From positions 1-64,000 of the forward strand of contig CBFIJK010000003.1 of the NCBI GenBank assembly GCA_965662745.1: DNA of 64,000 nt. The letters run 5' to 3'. Below the pieces are notes generated by a model. That model saw only the letters and a list, made by a program, of their open reading frames with translations, ran no database searches and was not told where the DNA came from. Positions 1 to 8,634 of this stretch are shown here, in pieces; position 1 is the stretch's first letter, and every line of letters begins with the position of its first letter. The translations under genes were made by a program, and so were the position numbers. The DNA is from Anianibacter sp965662745 (GTDB lineage: Bacteria; Pseudomonadota; Alphaproteobacteria; Rhodobacterales; Rhodobacteraceae).

Positions 1-1
1 G

Positions 2-685
2 GCGCCGCGCGTGGCCCCGACGCCCTCGCCCGAAACGCCGCTTGCGCCCGAGATCACCGAGGCTCCGCAGCCGCGCGTGTCGGAGGATGCCGTGACCGAT
101 GAGGTGGCCGAGGATCTGCCTGATGCGCAGCCCGAGGAAGCAACGACCGAGATCGTGACTGAGGCCGACCGTCCATCCGCCGGTGCGCCTTCGTCTTCAC
201 CCCGCCCCCGCGCGCGTCCCCCGCAACGCGTTGCCACAACCGAAGAACCCGCTGTAGAGTCCGACCCGCAGCCGGAACCCCAAGAAGACGTCGGCGCCGC
301 GATTGCCGACGCGCTCGCTGCCGCCGAACCTGCCGCAGCGCCCGAAACCGCAGCGCCCGCCGGTCCGCCCCTGACGCGCGGCGAGCGTGAAGGCCTGCGG
401 ATCGCGGTCCAGACCTGCTGGGCCATCGACATCGGATCGCCCGCAGGGCGCGTGACCGTCACGGTCGCTTTTTCGATGAACCCCGATGGCACGGTTGTCT
501 CGGGCAGTTTGCGGCAACTCGATGCGACAGGTGGCGATGACAGCGCCGCGCAGATCGCTTTCGAAGCCGCGCGCCGCGCCGTTCTGCGCTGCCAAGGGGC
601 AGGTTATCCCCTGCCCGCCGACAAGTATGAGCAATGGAAAGATATCGAGGTCACCTTCAATCCTTCTGACATGCGGAGGAGATAG
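2..685 (+). CDS. tolA: TolA C-terminal part (gene truncated by window edge)
   Basis: The reading frame is open from the first bases, so the true start lies upstream of the window and 227 residues are visible. The first ~120 residues are an Ala/Pro/Glu-rich low-complexity stretch, as expected for the periplasm-spanning linker of TolA. The last ~95 residues form a compact domain with a conserved Cys pair (TCWAI and LRCQG), as in TolA domain III, which binds TolB, Pal and colicins. TolA is the inner-membrane-anchored energy transducer of the Tol-Pal envelope complex. It is followed 53 bp later by tolB, then pal and cpoB, the usual order. Identity rests mainly on this context plus the C-terminal domain shape; the transmembrane N-terminus cannot be seen. 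Confidence 0.85.
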   Translation, partial: APRVAPTPSPETPLAPEITEAPQPRVSEDAVTDEVAEDLPDAQPEEATTEIVTEADRPSAGAPSSSPRPRARPPQRVATTEEPAVESDPQPEPQEDVGAAIADALAAAEPAAAPETAAPAGPPLTRGEREGLRIAVQTCWAIDIGSPAGRVTVTVAFSMNPDGTVVSGSLRQLDATGGDDSAAQIAFEAARRAVLRCQGAGYPLPADKYEQWKDIEVTFNPSDMRRR

Positions 686-738
686 GCTATGTCACACAGG
701 ACCAATGACCCCGGAGCCGAAACCATGAGGACCCCGTC

Positions 739-2070
739 ATGACCAGACTGATCGCCCGCCTGTGCACCTGCCTTGCGTTCGCCCTTCTTGCGTTGCCCGC
801 AGCGGCGCAGTCGCCCGGCCCCTTGCGGATCGAGATCACCGAAGGCGTGATCGAACCTCTGCCTGTCGCGGTCCCCGACTTCATCGCCGAGGACGGCGGC
901 GCGGCGCCCTATGCCAGCGATATCGCACGGCTGGTCGCGGCCGATCTCACCGGCACCGGCCTTTTTCGTGAGGTTCCAGCGTCATCCTTCATCTCTCCGG
1001 TGACCAGCTTTGCCTCGCCTGTTCAATATTCCGACTGGAAGGCGATCAACGCACAGGCGCTGGTGACAGGCTCGGTCTCGACCGCGTCGGATGGCCGCCT
1101 CGTTGTGAAATTCCGGCTCTTCGACGTCTTCGCGGATGCGCCTTTAGGTGAGGGTCTGCAATTTGTCGGCACGCGGGACAGCTGGCGGCGAATGGGCCAC
1201 AAGGTGGCCGATGTCGTTTATTCGCGCATCACCGGCGAGGATCCCTATTTCGACAGCCGTGTGGTCTTTGTTGCCGAAACCGGCCCCAAGAATGCCCGCG
1301 CCAAGCGCATCGCGATCATGGATTACGACGGCGCGAACGTGGAGTACCTGACCGATTCCAATTCCATCGTGCTCGCCCCGCGCTTTTCCCCCACCGGCGA
1401 CCGGGTGCTCTTCACAAGCTATGAAAGCGGCTCGCCGCAGGTCTACGTTCTCGACGTGGAGAACGCGTTCCGCCAGCCGTTGGGCACCGGCGGGACCGGC
1501 ATGACCTTTTCGCCGCGCTTTTCGCCAAACGGGCAAACGGTGGTCTATTCGCAATCGGCGAATGGCAATACCGACATCTACGCCTTCGACCTTGCCACCG
1601 GCAGTTCAAGCCGCCTGACCCAGACGCCGTCGATCGAGACCTCGCCCAGCTTTTCACCCGATGGAAGCCAGATCGTGTTCGAAAGCGACCGATCGGGCAC
1701 CCAGCAGCTTTACATCATGCCTGCGGGCGGCGGTGAGGCGCGGCGCATCAGCTTTGGCGCGGGCCGCTATGGCACGCCTGTCTGGTCCCCGCGCGGCGAT
1801 CTGATTGCCTTCACCAAGCAGAACGAAGGCCGGTTCCATATTGGCGTGATGCGCACCGATGGGTCTGAGGAACGGCTGCTGACTGCTTCCTTCCTTGATG
1901 AAAGCCCGACATGGTCACCCAATGGCCGCGTCGTGATGTTCTTCCGCGAAACGCAAGGCGCCAGCGGGGCCCCGGCGCTCTATTCCGTCGACATCTCGGG
2001 GCGCAACCTGCGCCGGGTGCCGACCGACACCGCCGCGTCGGACCCAAGCTGGGGGCCCTTGCAGAACTGA
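739..2070 (+). CDS. tolB: TolB, Tol-Pal system beta-propeller protein
   Basis: 443 residues, the usual TolB length. An N-terminal signal peptide ends near residue 24 (LPAAAQS), consistent with a periplasmic protein. Residues ~25-165 match the TolB N-terminal domain, and from ~190 on there are repeated blades with the pattern FSPxGxxxxFxS / xLYxMxxxGGExRRI, typical of the six-bladed TolB propeller. TolB bridges Pal at the outer membrane and TolA at the inner membrane during envelope constriction. It lies between tolA and pal on the same strand, and the ATG follows CCCGTC with little Shine-Dalgarno. Identification is secure from repeat pattern and neighbourhood. Confidence 0.96.
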   Translation: MTRLIARLCTCLAFALLALPAAAQSPGPLRIEITEGVIEPLPVAVPDFIAEDGGAAPYASDIARLVAADLTGTGLFREVPASSFISPVTSFASPVQYSDWKAINAQALVTGSVSTASDGRLVVKFRLFDVFADAPLGEGLQFVGTRDSWRRMGHKVADVVYSRITGEDPYFDSRVVFVAETGPKNARAKRIAIMDYDGANVEYLTDSNSIVLAPRFSPTGDRVLFTSYESGSPQVYVLDVENAFRQPLGTGGTGMTFSPRFSPNGQTVVYSQSANGNTDIYAFDLATGSSSRLTQTPSIETSPSFSPDGSQIVFESDRSGTQQLYIMPAGGGEARRISFGAGRYGTPVWSPRGDLIAFTKQNEGRFHIGVMRTDGSEERLLTASFLDESPTWSPNGRVVMFFRETQGASGAPALYSVDISGRNLRRVPTDTAASDPSWGPLQN

Positions 2071-2078
2071 GCCAATCG

Positions 2079-2107
2079 TTTCCAAACGGGCGACGATTTG
2101 CTATTGT
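2079..2107 (+). promoter_or_regulatory. Candidate pal promoter
   Basis: TTTCCA (2079-2084), a 17-nt spacer, and TATTGT (2102-2107): four of six matches in each sigma-70-type box. It sits in the 80-bp gap between tolB and pal, about 44 bp before the pal ATG. It would allow extra pal transcription beyond read-through from tolA-tolB. Prediction from sequence alone. Confidence 0.3.
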
Positions 2108-2150
2108 CGTTCTCAATCAAGAACCAAAATTTGAGCGCAGGACCCTGATC

Positions 2151-2672
2151 ATGACCCATCTTCTGAAATCGCTGGCGCTTGTCGCCATCCTTGGCCTCGC
2201 GGCCTGTTCCAATGCCGACCGCTTCGGCGATGCGACCCCCGGCGGCAACACGCCCCTCGGTCCGAACGCGGGTGGCGCAGGCCTTGGAGGGGTGGGCGAT
2301 CCGACGAGCCCCGCCTATTTCAGCCAGTCCATCGGCGACCGGGTTCTGTTTCGGGTCGATACCGTAACGCTGACGCCCGAAGCGGAAGCCACGCTGATCG
2401 AACAGGCCATCTGGCTGCGCGACAATCCCGCCTACACGATCCAGATCGAGGGCCATGCGGATGAACGCGGCACGCGCGAATACAATATCGGCCTGTCCGA
2501 GGGCCGTGCCAATGCCGTCCGGCTTTTCCTTGTCTCGCAAGGCCTTGCCCCCTCGCGCATCACGCGGGTCGTCGGCTTTGGCAAGGAACGCCCGCTTGAA
2601 ATCTGTTCCGAAGAGTCGTGCTATGCACAGAACCGGCGCGCCGTCACCGTTCTGAACGCGGCGGGCGTCTGA
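2151..2672 (+). CDS. pal: Pal, peptidoglycan-associated lipoprotein
   Basis: 173 residues starting at ATG 2151; longer upstream extensions would overlap tolB and remove the signal sequence. The N-terminus is a lipoprotein signal with lipobox LAAC, giving a lipidated Cys near residue 20. The C-terminal ~110 residues are an OmpA-like domain with the peptidoglycan-binding signature IEGHADERGTREYN and the NRRAVTV end motif. Pal anchors the outer membrane to the cell wall and binds TolB. It is followed 20 bp later by cpoB. A glycine-rich linker separates lipid anchor and domain. Confidence 0.96.
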   Translation: MTHLLKSLALVAILGLAACSNADRFGDATPGGNTPLGPNAGGAGLGGVGDPTSPAYFSQSIGDRVLFRVDTVTLTPEAEATLIEQAIWLRDNPAYTIQIEGHADERGTREYNIGLSEGRANAVRLFLVSQGLAPSRITRVVGFGKERPLEICSEESCYAQNRRAVTVLNAAGV

Positions 2673-2692
2673 ACCGGACAAAGGACACGCCG

Positions 2693-3538
2693 ATGACCCT
2701 GCTGCCCCGACTTGCCGCTGCCGCGCTGGCGGCTTGCCTGTGCCTGACCGCCCCTGCGCTCGCCCAGCAAAGCCGCGCCGAAACGCTCGCCGACATTCGG
2801 CAAGAACTGCAGGTGCTGTTCGTCGAGATTCAAGGACTTAAGCGAGAGCTGAACACCACCGGCGGGCCGACCGGCGGCGTGGCGGGGGGCAGCGTGCTCG
2901 ACCGGGTTAACCTGATCGAGCAGGCACTGCAGGATTTGACCTCGAAGACCGAGCAGCTTCAGTTCCGGCTGGACAGCGTCGTGTCGGATGGCACGAACAA
3001 GATCGGCGACCTGGAATTCCGGCTGTGCGAGTTGGAAGAGGATTGCGATATTGGCGCGCTTGGGCAAACCCCGACACTGGGCGGCGGCGCGGCAGTGCCA
3101 AGCGTGCCCTCGCCCATCCCGTCCACGCCCGCACCCGAGGGCGGCGCGCAACTGGCGGTGGGCGAGCAGGCCGATTTCGACGCGGCCAAGGCGCTTTATG
3201 ACGATGGCAGTTTTGCCGAGGCGGCGACGGCGTTCGCGTCCTTCACCGACACCTATTCGGGCGGGCCGCTCAGCGGTCAGGCCTTTTATTTCCGCGGCGC
3301 GTCTCTGGCGCAATCCGGTCAGACATCAGCCGCCGCGCGCGCCTATCTCGAAAGCTTTTCGGGCTACCCCAACGGCCCCCGCGCCCCTGACGCGCTACTG
3401 GGTCTTGGCCGCTCGCTTGGCGCGCTTGGCCAAACGTCCGAAGCATGCGTGACCTTGGGCGAAGTACCGCGCCGCTATCCCAACAGCGCCGCTGCGACAG
3501 AGGCGCTTGGCGCGGCCCAGGCGCTTGGCTGTTCGTGA
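2693..3538 (+). CDS. cpoB: CpoB/YbgF, Tol-Pal-associated TPR protein
   Basis: 281 residues from ATG 2693, with a signal peptide ending at about APALAQQ. Residues ~25-80 are heptad-rich (AETLADIRQELQVLFVEIQGL), matching the trimerising coiled coil of YbgF. A Pro/Gly-rich linker follows, and the last ~120 residues carry TPR-like repeats beginning at ADFDAAKALYDDGSFAEAA. CpoB coordinates Tol constriction with peptidoglycan synthesis in E. coli; the same role here is inferred from family and operon position. Its TGA overlaps the GTG start of tilS, suggesting translational coupling. Confidence 0.92.
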   Translation: MTLLPRLAAAALAACLCLTAPALAQQSRAETLADIRQELQVLFVEIQGLKRELNTTGGPTGGVAGGSVLDRVNLIEQALQDLTSKTEQLQFRLDSVVSDGTNKIGDLEFRLCELEEDCDIGALGQTPTLGGGAAVPSVPSPIPSTPAPEGGAQLAVGEQADFDAAKALYDDGSFAEAATAFASFTDTYSGGPLSGQAFYFRGASLAQSGQTSAAARAYLESFSGYPNGPRAPDALLGLGRSLGALGQTSEACVTLGEVPRRYPNSAAATEALGAAQALGCS

Positions 3539-4752
3539 CGCGGCTGCCAGAGGCGGCGTTTGCCCGTCTCACCGCGATCCTTCCGGAAAAGCCGTCCGCC
3601 GTCGTCGCCGTGTCGGGCGGTGGCGACAGTATCGCAATGCTGCACCTCGCCCATCGCTGGGGGGTGCGGCTTCATGCCGTGACGGTTGATCATGGTCTTC
3701 GAGAGGGCAGCCGCGCCGAGGCCGAAGGTGTCGCCAAGGTCTGCGCCGATCTGGGCGTGCCGCATAAGATCCTGACATGGCAAGGCTGGGACGGCACCGG
3801 CAATCTGCAGGATGCGGCACGCCAGGCCCGCCGTTCCCTTATCGAAGAGGCGGCGAAATCCGCGGGGATCGCGCATGTCCTGACAGGGCACACCGCCGAC
3901 GATCAGGCCGAAACGGTTCTCTTGCGCCTATCGCGCGGGTCAGGCGTCGATGGTCTTGCCGCGATGCCCGAAACGGCGCGCCATGGCGTGTTCTGGCACC
4001 GTCCCCTTCTGGGCATCCCGCGCGCCGAATTGCGCGCATGGCTGAGGGCCGAGGGCATCTCGTGGATCGAGGACCCGTCGAATGACGACACCCGCTTTGA
4101 CCGAATTCGCGCACGAAAGATGCTGCAAGAATTGTCAGACCTCGGCCTGACGGCGGATCGCCTGACCGAAACCGCCGGACACATGCGCGCCGCACAAGAG
4201 GTCTTGGACGCAGCCATGTGTGACCTCGCCTCTAGATCCACCCAAATCGAGGGCGGGGATATCGTTCTGGATCCCGCGCAATTCCGCGCTGCCCCGGATG
4301 ACACGCGCCATCGCTTGCTGTCGTCTGCACTCTCGTGGGTGTCCGGCGCGCCCTACCGGCCACGGTTTGACGCGCTCAAACGACTTGCGGACAGTTTGAA
4401 CGGAACGCTTCACGGCTGCCATCTCTACCCATCCGCGGGGAGAATTCGCATCACCCGCGAATTTGCTGCCGTAAAAGGCGCGACGGCCAGACCCGACGAG
4501 CTGTGGGACACGCGCTGGTACATCGACGGTCCCGATCCGGATGCGACCGTGGCCCCCCTTGGCGAAGAGGGCCTGAACCAGTGGCCCGCACACGCAAAAC
4601 GCACCCTGCCCGCCAAATCAGCCATCTCGACCCCCGCGATCTGGAAGACCCACCGGCTCATTGCCGCACCAGTCGCCGGGTTTTCCGCCGATTGGCACGC
4701 GAAACTGGCAAAAGGGCGCGACATCTTTCCATCGTGGCGCGGCGTGGATTGA
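3535..4752 (+). CDS. tilS: TilS, tRNA(Ile)-lysidine synthase
   Basis: 405 residues if translation starts at GTG 3535, which overlaps the cpoB stop (GTGA). The frame continues upstream, but an earlier start would lie inside cpoB. The PP-loop ATPase motif SGGGDS is at residues 27-32, and GHTADDQAETVLLRLSRGSG is the typical TilS substrate-loop signature. The enzyme converts C34 of the tRNA-Ile2 anticodon to lysidine, so that AUA is read as Ile. The tilS-ftsH order is widely conserved. The C-terminal part is weakly conserved, as usual. Confidence 0.93.
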   Translation: MTRLPEAAFARLTAILPEKPSAVVAVSGGGDSIAMLHLAHRWGVRLHAVTVDHGLREGSRAEAEGVAKVCADLGVPHKILTWQGWDGTGNLQDAARQARRSLIEEAAKSAGIAHVLTGHTADDQAETVLLRLSRGSGVDGLAAMPETARHGVFWHRPLLGIPRAELRAWLRAEGISWIEDPSNDDTRFDRIRARKMLQELSDLGLTADRLTETAGHMRAAQEVLDAAMCDLASRSTQIEGGDIVLDPAQFRAAPDDTRHRLLSSALSWVSGAPYRPRFDALKRLADSLNGTLHGCHLYPSAGRIRITREFAAVKGATARPDELWDTRWYIDGPDPDATVAPLGEEGLNQWPAHAKRTLPAKSAISTPAIWKTHRLIAAPVAGFSADWHAKLAKGRDIFPSWRGVD

Positions 4753-4776
4753 ACTCCCCCCCGTGATCCCTATGTT
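4749..4776 (+). promoter_or_regulatory. Candidate ftsH promoter
   Basis: TTGAAC (4749-4754), a 16-nt spacer and TATGTT (4771-4776) overlap the tilS stop and lie 55 bp upstream of the ftsH start. Both boxes match the sigma-70 consensus at four or more positions. Unverified prediction. Confidence 0.3.
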
Positions 4777-4830
4777 AGAAGTCGGCCCGGCGACCCTGCG
4801 TACGGGCCACTAAATATTGGGAGAGTTTCC

Positions 4831-6756
4831 TTGGGCAACGCGCGCAACATCGCTTTTTGGGTCGTTCTGTTTCTTCTGATCCTGGCATTGTTCAACCTGT
4901 TTTCGGGCGGCCAGTCGACGATGTCGTCCCGCTCGGTCAGTTATTCGGATTTCATCGAGCGCGTGGAAGGCGGCAATGTCGCCTCGGCCACCATCGACGG
5001 CGAGCGGGTCATGTTCCGCGGATCGGACGGCGCCGAGTACGTCACAGTCGTTCCGTCGGATGCGGATGTCACGCAAGAGCTGATCGACAATCAGGTCGCC
5101 GTGCGGGCCGAACCGCAAGAGCAATCGGGGTTCACCACGATCCTCATGACCTTCCTGCCGTTCATTCTTTTGATCGGTATCTGGATCTACTTCATGAACC
5201 GGATGCAGGGCGGCGGACGCGGCGGGGCCATGGGCTTTGGCAAATCCAAGGCCAAACTGCTGACCGAAAAGCATGGCCGCGTGACCTTTGACGACGTCGC
5301 CGGCATCGACGAGGCCAAGGAAGAGCTTGAGGAAATTGTCGAATTCCTGCGCAACCCGCAGAAATTCTCTCGCCTTGGCGGCAAGATCCCGAAAGGCGCG
5401 CTGCTCGTCGGCCCGCCCGGTACCGGCAAGACGCTGCTGGCGCGCGCGATTGCGGGCGAAGCAGGCGTTCCGTTCTTCACCATCTCTGGCTCTGATTTCG
5501 TCGAGATGTTCGTCGGCGTGGGCGCGTCCCGCGTCCGCGATATGTTCGAACAGGCGAAAAAGAACGCACCCTGCATCGTCTTCATCGACGAAATCGACGC
5601 GGTCGGCCGCTCGCGCGGTGTCGGATATGGCGGCGGCAATGACGAACGTGAACAGACGCTGAACCAGCTTCTGGTGGAAATGGATGGCTTCGAGGCGAAT
5701 GAGGGTATCATTATCGTCGCGGCAACCAACCGTCCCGACGTTCTCGACCCCGCGCTTCTCCGTCCCGGCCGTTTCGACCGCCAGGTGCAGGTGCCAAATC
5801 CCGACGTGAAGGGCCGCGAGAAGATCCTCGGCGTTCACTCCCGCAAAGTGCCGCTTGGCCCTGATGTCGATCTGCGAATCATTGCGCGCGGTTGCCCCGG
5901 CTTTTCGGGTGCGGATCTGGCGAACCTCGTGAACGAGGCCGCGCTGATGGCCGCCCGCATCGGTCGCCGCTTTGTGACGATGGACGATTTCGAGAACGCC
6001 AAGGACAAGGTCATGATGGGCAGCGAACGCCGCTCGATGGTCATGACTGAAGACGAGAAAAAGCTGACCGCCTATCACGAGGCCGGGCATGCCGTCGTCG
6101 GCCTTAATGTCCCGCAGCATGATCCGATCCACAAGGCGACGATCATCCCGCGCGGCCGTGCGCTGGGTCTTGTCCTGTCACTTCCCGAACGCGATCAACT
6201 GTCGGTGACGCTGACCAAGTACAAGTCCAAGATCGCGATGGCGATGGGCGGGCGCGTTGCGGAAGAGCTGATCTTCGGCAAGGAAAACGTAACCTCGGGC
6301 GCAGCATCGGACATCCAGCAGGTGTCCAAGATTGCGCGCGCCATGGTCACGCAATTCGGCTTTGCCGAAGACCTTGGCTATGTCGACTACGCGAACGAAC
6401 AGCAAAGCTATCTTGGGGCCTATGGCGGCGGAACCGCCCATTCCGAAGAGATGCAAAAGCGGATCGACGCCACGGTGAAAGAGATCATCGACGAAGGCTA
6501 CGAGACCGCCAAGCGCATCCTGACCGAGAAGAACGATGATCTGCATCGTCTCGCGCAGGGTCTTTTGGAATACGAAACGCTGACCGGCAACGAGATCACG
6601 CGCGTGATCGCGGGTGAGCAGCTGAACCGGGGCGACGACGATGACGACGGCACGCCCGCCGCATCGGACAAGCCGTCGATCACGGCGATCCCCAAGACCC
6701 GGCCCAAGCGGGACAATGATGGCGGCGGCGGGATGGAACCCGAACCTTCCGCCTGA
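4831..6756 (+). CDS. ftsH: FtsH, ATP-dependent zinc metalloprotease
   Basis: 641 residues. I chose the TTG at 4831 because GGGAG lies about 7 nt upstream and the translation begins with the first membrane helix (residues ~8-24). A second helix spans ~104-121, enclosing a short periplasmic domain. The AAA+ Walker A motif GPPGTGKT is at ~194-201, Walker B is FIDEIDA, and the SRH arginines lie in RPGRFDRQ. The zinc-protease motif HEAGH is at 416-420. FtsH degrades membrane and unstable cytosolic proteins, including sigma-32 and LpxC in E. coli. The acidic tail with a DDDDD run is a common variable feature. An intrinsic terminator follows. Confidence 0.98.
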   Translation: MGNARNIAFWVVLFLLILALFNLFSGGQSTMSSRSVSYSDFIERVEGGNVASATIDGERVMFRGSDGAEYVTVVPSDADVTQELIDNQVAVRAEPQEQSGFTTILMTFLPFILLIGIWIYFMNRMQGGGRGGAMGFGKSKAKLLTEKHGRVTFDDVAGIDEAKEELEEIVEFLRNPQKFSRLGGKIPKGALLVGPPGTGKTLLARAIAGEAGVPFFTISGSDFVEMFVGVGASRVRDMFEQAKKNAPCIVFIDEIDAVGRSRGVGYGGGNDEREQTLNQLLVEMDGFEANEGIIIVAATNRPDVLDPALLRPGRFDRQVQVPNPDVKGREKILGVHSRKVPLGPDVDLRIIARGCPGFSGADLANLVNEAALMAARIGRRFVTMDDFENAKDKVMMGSERRSMVMTEDEKKLTAYHEAGHAVVGLNVPQHDPIHKATIIPRGRALGLVLSLPERDQLSVTLTKYKSKIAMAMGGRVAEELIFGKENVTSGAASDIQQVSKIARAMVTQFGFAEDLGYVDYANEQQSYLGAYGGGTAHSEEMQKRIDATVKEIIDEGYETAKRILTEKNDDLHRLAQGLLEYETLTGNEITRVIAGEQLNRGDDDDDGTPAASDKPSITAIPKTRPKRDNDGGGGMEPEPSA

Positions 6757-6781
6757 TCCGAGCCGTTGGTCCACGAACATA

Positions 6782-6808
6782 CGCCCCGCTCTTGCAGCGG
6801 GGCGTTTT
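6782..6808 (+). terminator. Intrinsic terminator after ftsH
   Basis: A perfect 9-bp stem CGCCCCGCT / AGCGGGGCG with a 5-nt loop, followed by TTTT, starting 26 bp after the ftsH stop. It closes the tol-tilS-ftsH transcription unit. Confidence 0.85.
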
Positions 6809-6893
6809 GCTTTGAAAGCGCCAGATGGCGCGTTCGGCGCTTGCACAAGTCCCGCAAGAATGGCGACATGGCGCCGCAAGAACGGAGACGCCC

Positions 6894-7475
6894 ATGCCCG
6901 CCCTCAAACCCTCCGACATTACCGGAACGATCACCTATCTTGGCCGCGTGACGAACCGCGATGCGACGCTTCGGTCAGAGCCGGTGACGGGCCTGGTCGC
7001 GATGTTCGACGGGGTGCGCGGTGAGGAACATGGCGGGCTGACGCGGCCCTCCTGCTCTCGGGTTCTTTCGCAATATCCACGCAACACCGAGATTCGCAAC
7101 GTCCGGCAATTCAGCATCCTGTCGGCCGAAGAGTTGTCCGAGATCGCCGGGACAATGGGATTGGATTCCCTCGCGCCCGAATGGGTCGGGGCGTCGATGG
7201 TGATAAGCGGCATCCCCGATTTCACCCATCTTCCGCCCTCTTCGCGGCTGCAATTCGCCAGCGGCGCGACGCTGACGGTCGACATGCAGAACCGGCCCTG
7301 CCACCTGCCTGCGAAAGAGATCGACAAGGACGCGGAAGGCTTCGGCGGTAGGTTCAAGACAGCCGCCAAGGGCAAGCGCGGTGTAACAGCCTGGGTCGAA
7401 CGCGAAGGATCGCTGTCTGTCGGCGATAGCGTGACCCTGCATGTGCCTGATCAACGCGCCTGGGCACACGCATGA
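6894..7475 (+). CDS. MOSC-domain-containing protein
   Basis: 193 residues from ATG 6894, with GGAGAC 8 nt upstream; an in-frame earlier start at 6825 lacks a good ribosome-binding site. The sequence matches stand-alone MOSC proteins: EEHGGLTRPSCSRV near the N-terminus, the segment around NVRQFSIL, and a Cys in NRPCHLP. MOSC domains transfer sulfur to, or bind, molybdenum and other metal centres (molybdenum cofactor sulfurase family, YiiM-like). The substrate here is unknown. It stands alone, with a terminator on either side. Confidence 0.75.
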   Translation: MPALKPSDITGTITYLGRVTNRDATLRSEPVTGLVAMFDGVRGEEHGGLTRPSCSRVLSQYPRNTEIRNVRQFSILSAEELSEIAGTMGLDSLAPEWVGASMVISGIPDFTHLPPSSRLQFASGATLTVDMQNRPCHLPAKEIDKDAEGFGGRFKTAAKGKRGVTAWVEREGSLSVGDSVTLHVPDQRAWAHA

Positions 7476-7476
7476 A

Positions 7477-7501
7477 AAAGGCCCGCGCGTGGCGGGCCTT
7501 T
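7477..7501 (+). terminator. Bidirectional terminator between MOSC and EF-hand genes
   Basis: Stem AAAGGCCCGC / GCGGGCCTTT (10 bp, 5-nt loop) directly after the MOSC stop and 22 bp from the end of the convergent EF-hand gene. The A- and T-tracts flanking the stem suit termination in both directions. Confidence 0.8.
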
Positions 7502-7522
7502 ATTGTCTGATAAAGCCCTGAC

Positions 7523-8362
7523 TTACATCGGGACGTAATAGCGGTAGATGATCACCGGAATGCCTTGCTGGCTGTCCTCGGCGGAAGCTGTTTCGCCGTC
7601 GGACATGGTATTCACGGCATCTTCGTATTTCGCCATGTTGCCTGCGGTGAATTCCTCTTCGCTGACACTACCGTCGGAATTGGCATCCGTAGTATCAAAG
7701 CTGGTGTCATAAACGTCGTTCAGATCTGTCTTCGCGGCGGCCTCGGCGGTCCACTCGTCTTCGGACAAACCGCCCGAGTCATCGGCATCAAACATGTCGA
7801 ATATCTGCGCGACACGCGACCAGTATTGCGCGTCCGTCGGATCGCCGATGCGCGGGGAAACCTCGCCGTCTTCTCTGGAATAGGTCAGCTGCTGGCTTTC
7901 GCCTGCTTCGCTGCTGCCCGACGAAGAGTCGGTGGTCACGCCGGTGCCTTCAATCGTGGCATAGGCGCCGGAATCGAGGTTGATGAATTCGTCATACTCG
8001 ACCTCGCCATTGCCGTTCTCATCAAGCGCGGCCAGATCAGCGGGCGTGACGTCCATCGGATCGAAAGTACTGTCAGCCTCGGCGCTTTCGACGCCCATAC
8101 AGGCGACGTATTCTTCGCGCGTCAGCGTACCGTCGGCATTCACGTCGATCGCATTGAAGCGTTCGGTCGCGGACGAAAAGGCCTCGTCTTGGGTAATCCG
8201 TCCGTCTTCATTCGCATCGATGATCGTGAACGCGTTCTCGCAAGCGGCCGATTGGCCGGATGCGTTGGCTTCGGTCGTGCCAGAGGTGTGGCTTTCGGCA
8301 AGCACCGCGGCAGGCGCAAGGGCCAAGCCGAGGGCAAGGGTGGATACGTGTGTAAGACGCAT
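7523..8362 (-). CDS. Secreted EF-hand protein with five calcium-binding loops
   Basis: 279 residues from ATG 8362, preceded by AGGAGG. A signal peptide ends near AAVLAES (residue ~23). Five canonical 12-residue EF-hand loops are visible, starting at residues 49, 73, 114, 192 and 226, each with D-x-[ND]-x-[DNS]-G and a terminal Glu. A Ser/Gly-rich linker around 140-165 splits them into a group of three and a group of two. The mature protein should be periplasmic or exported and bind calcium. Its partner or enzymatic role cannot be read from sequence. The tail IIYRYYVPM is unusually aromatic. It is a single gene, convergent with the MOSC gene. Confidence 0.85.
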   Translation of the reverse strand: MRLTHVSTLALGLALAPAAVLAESHTSGTTEANASGQSAACENAFTIIDANEDGRITQDEAFSSATERFNAIDVNADGTLTREEYVACMGVESAEADSTFDPMDVTPADLAALDENGNGEVEYDEFINLDSGAYATIEGTGVTTDSSSGSSEAGESQQLTYSREDGEVSPRIGDPTDAQYWSRVAQIFDMFDADDSGGLSEDEWTAEAAAKTDLNDVYDTSFDTTDANSDGSVSEEEFTAGNMAKYEDAVNTMSDGETASAEDSQQGIPVIIYRYYVPM

Positions 8363-8634
8363 GGCGTCCTCCTGAGGGTCTTTGCGTGGTTTGATGCCGC
8401 GCATCCTTCGACCGGCAACGAGGCCAGTCGCGGCGCAGCAGGTTCTGTCACGAAAACGCGAGTGCCGGGATCATGTTCCGAGAAAATCCGCCTCGGCGGT
8501 TTCCGATCCGCTTCCAGCGTTTCGCGCAATGACGGACACGAGAGCGAAAATGTCGCATGCGGTGCGCGTTTCAGCTCGTCGCCCGCCTATGGGTTTCGCT
8601 AGGAGATTATTGCGCGCGCGGGGAGGCACGGCAC
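8363..8634. other. 272-bp divergent intergenic region, EF-hand gene / fhs
   Basis: No protein-coding or RNA gene could be supported. It must hold the divergent promoters of the EF-hand gene and fhs. A short CCGCCTCGGCGG inverted repeat near 8489 is the only obvious structure. No riboswitch was recognised. Confidence 0.4.

Noticed and set aside
4810..6132. 440-codon minus-strand open frame opposite ftsH
   Set aside because: ftsH on the plus strand is unmistakable; the antisense frame has no family features and is a GC-skewed shadow.
8405..8634. Possible riboswitch before fhs
   Set aside because: Only a short CCGCC/GGCGG hairpin is visible; no THF, glycine or B12 riboswitch core.
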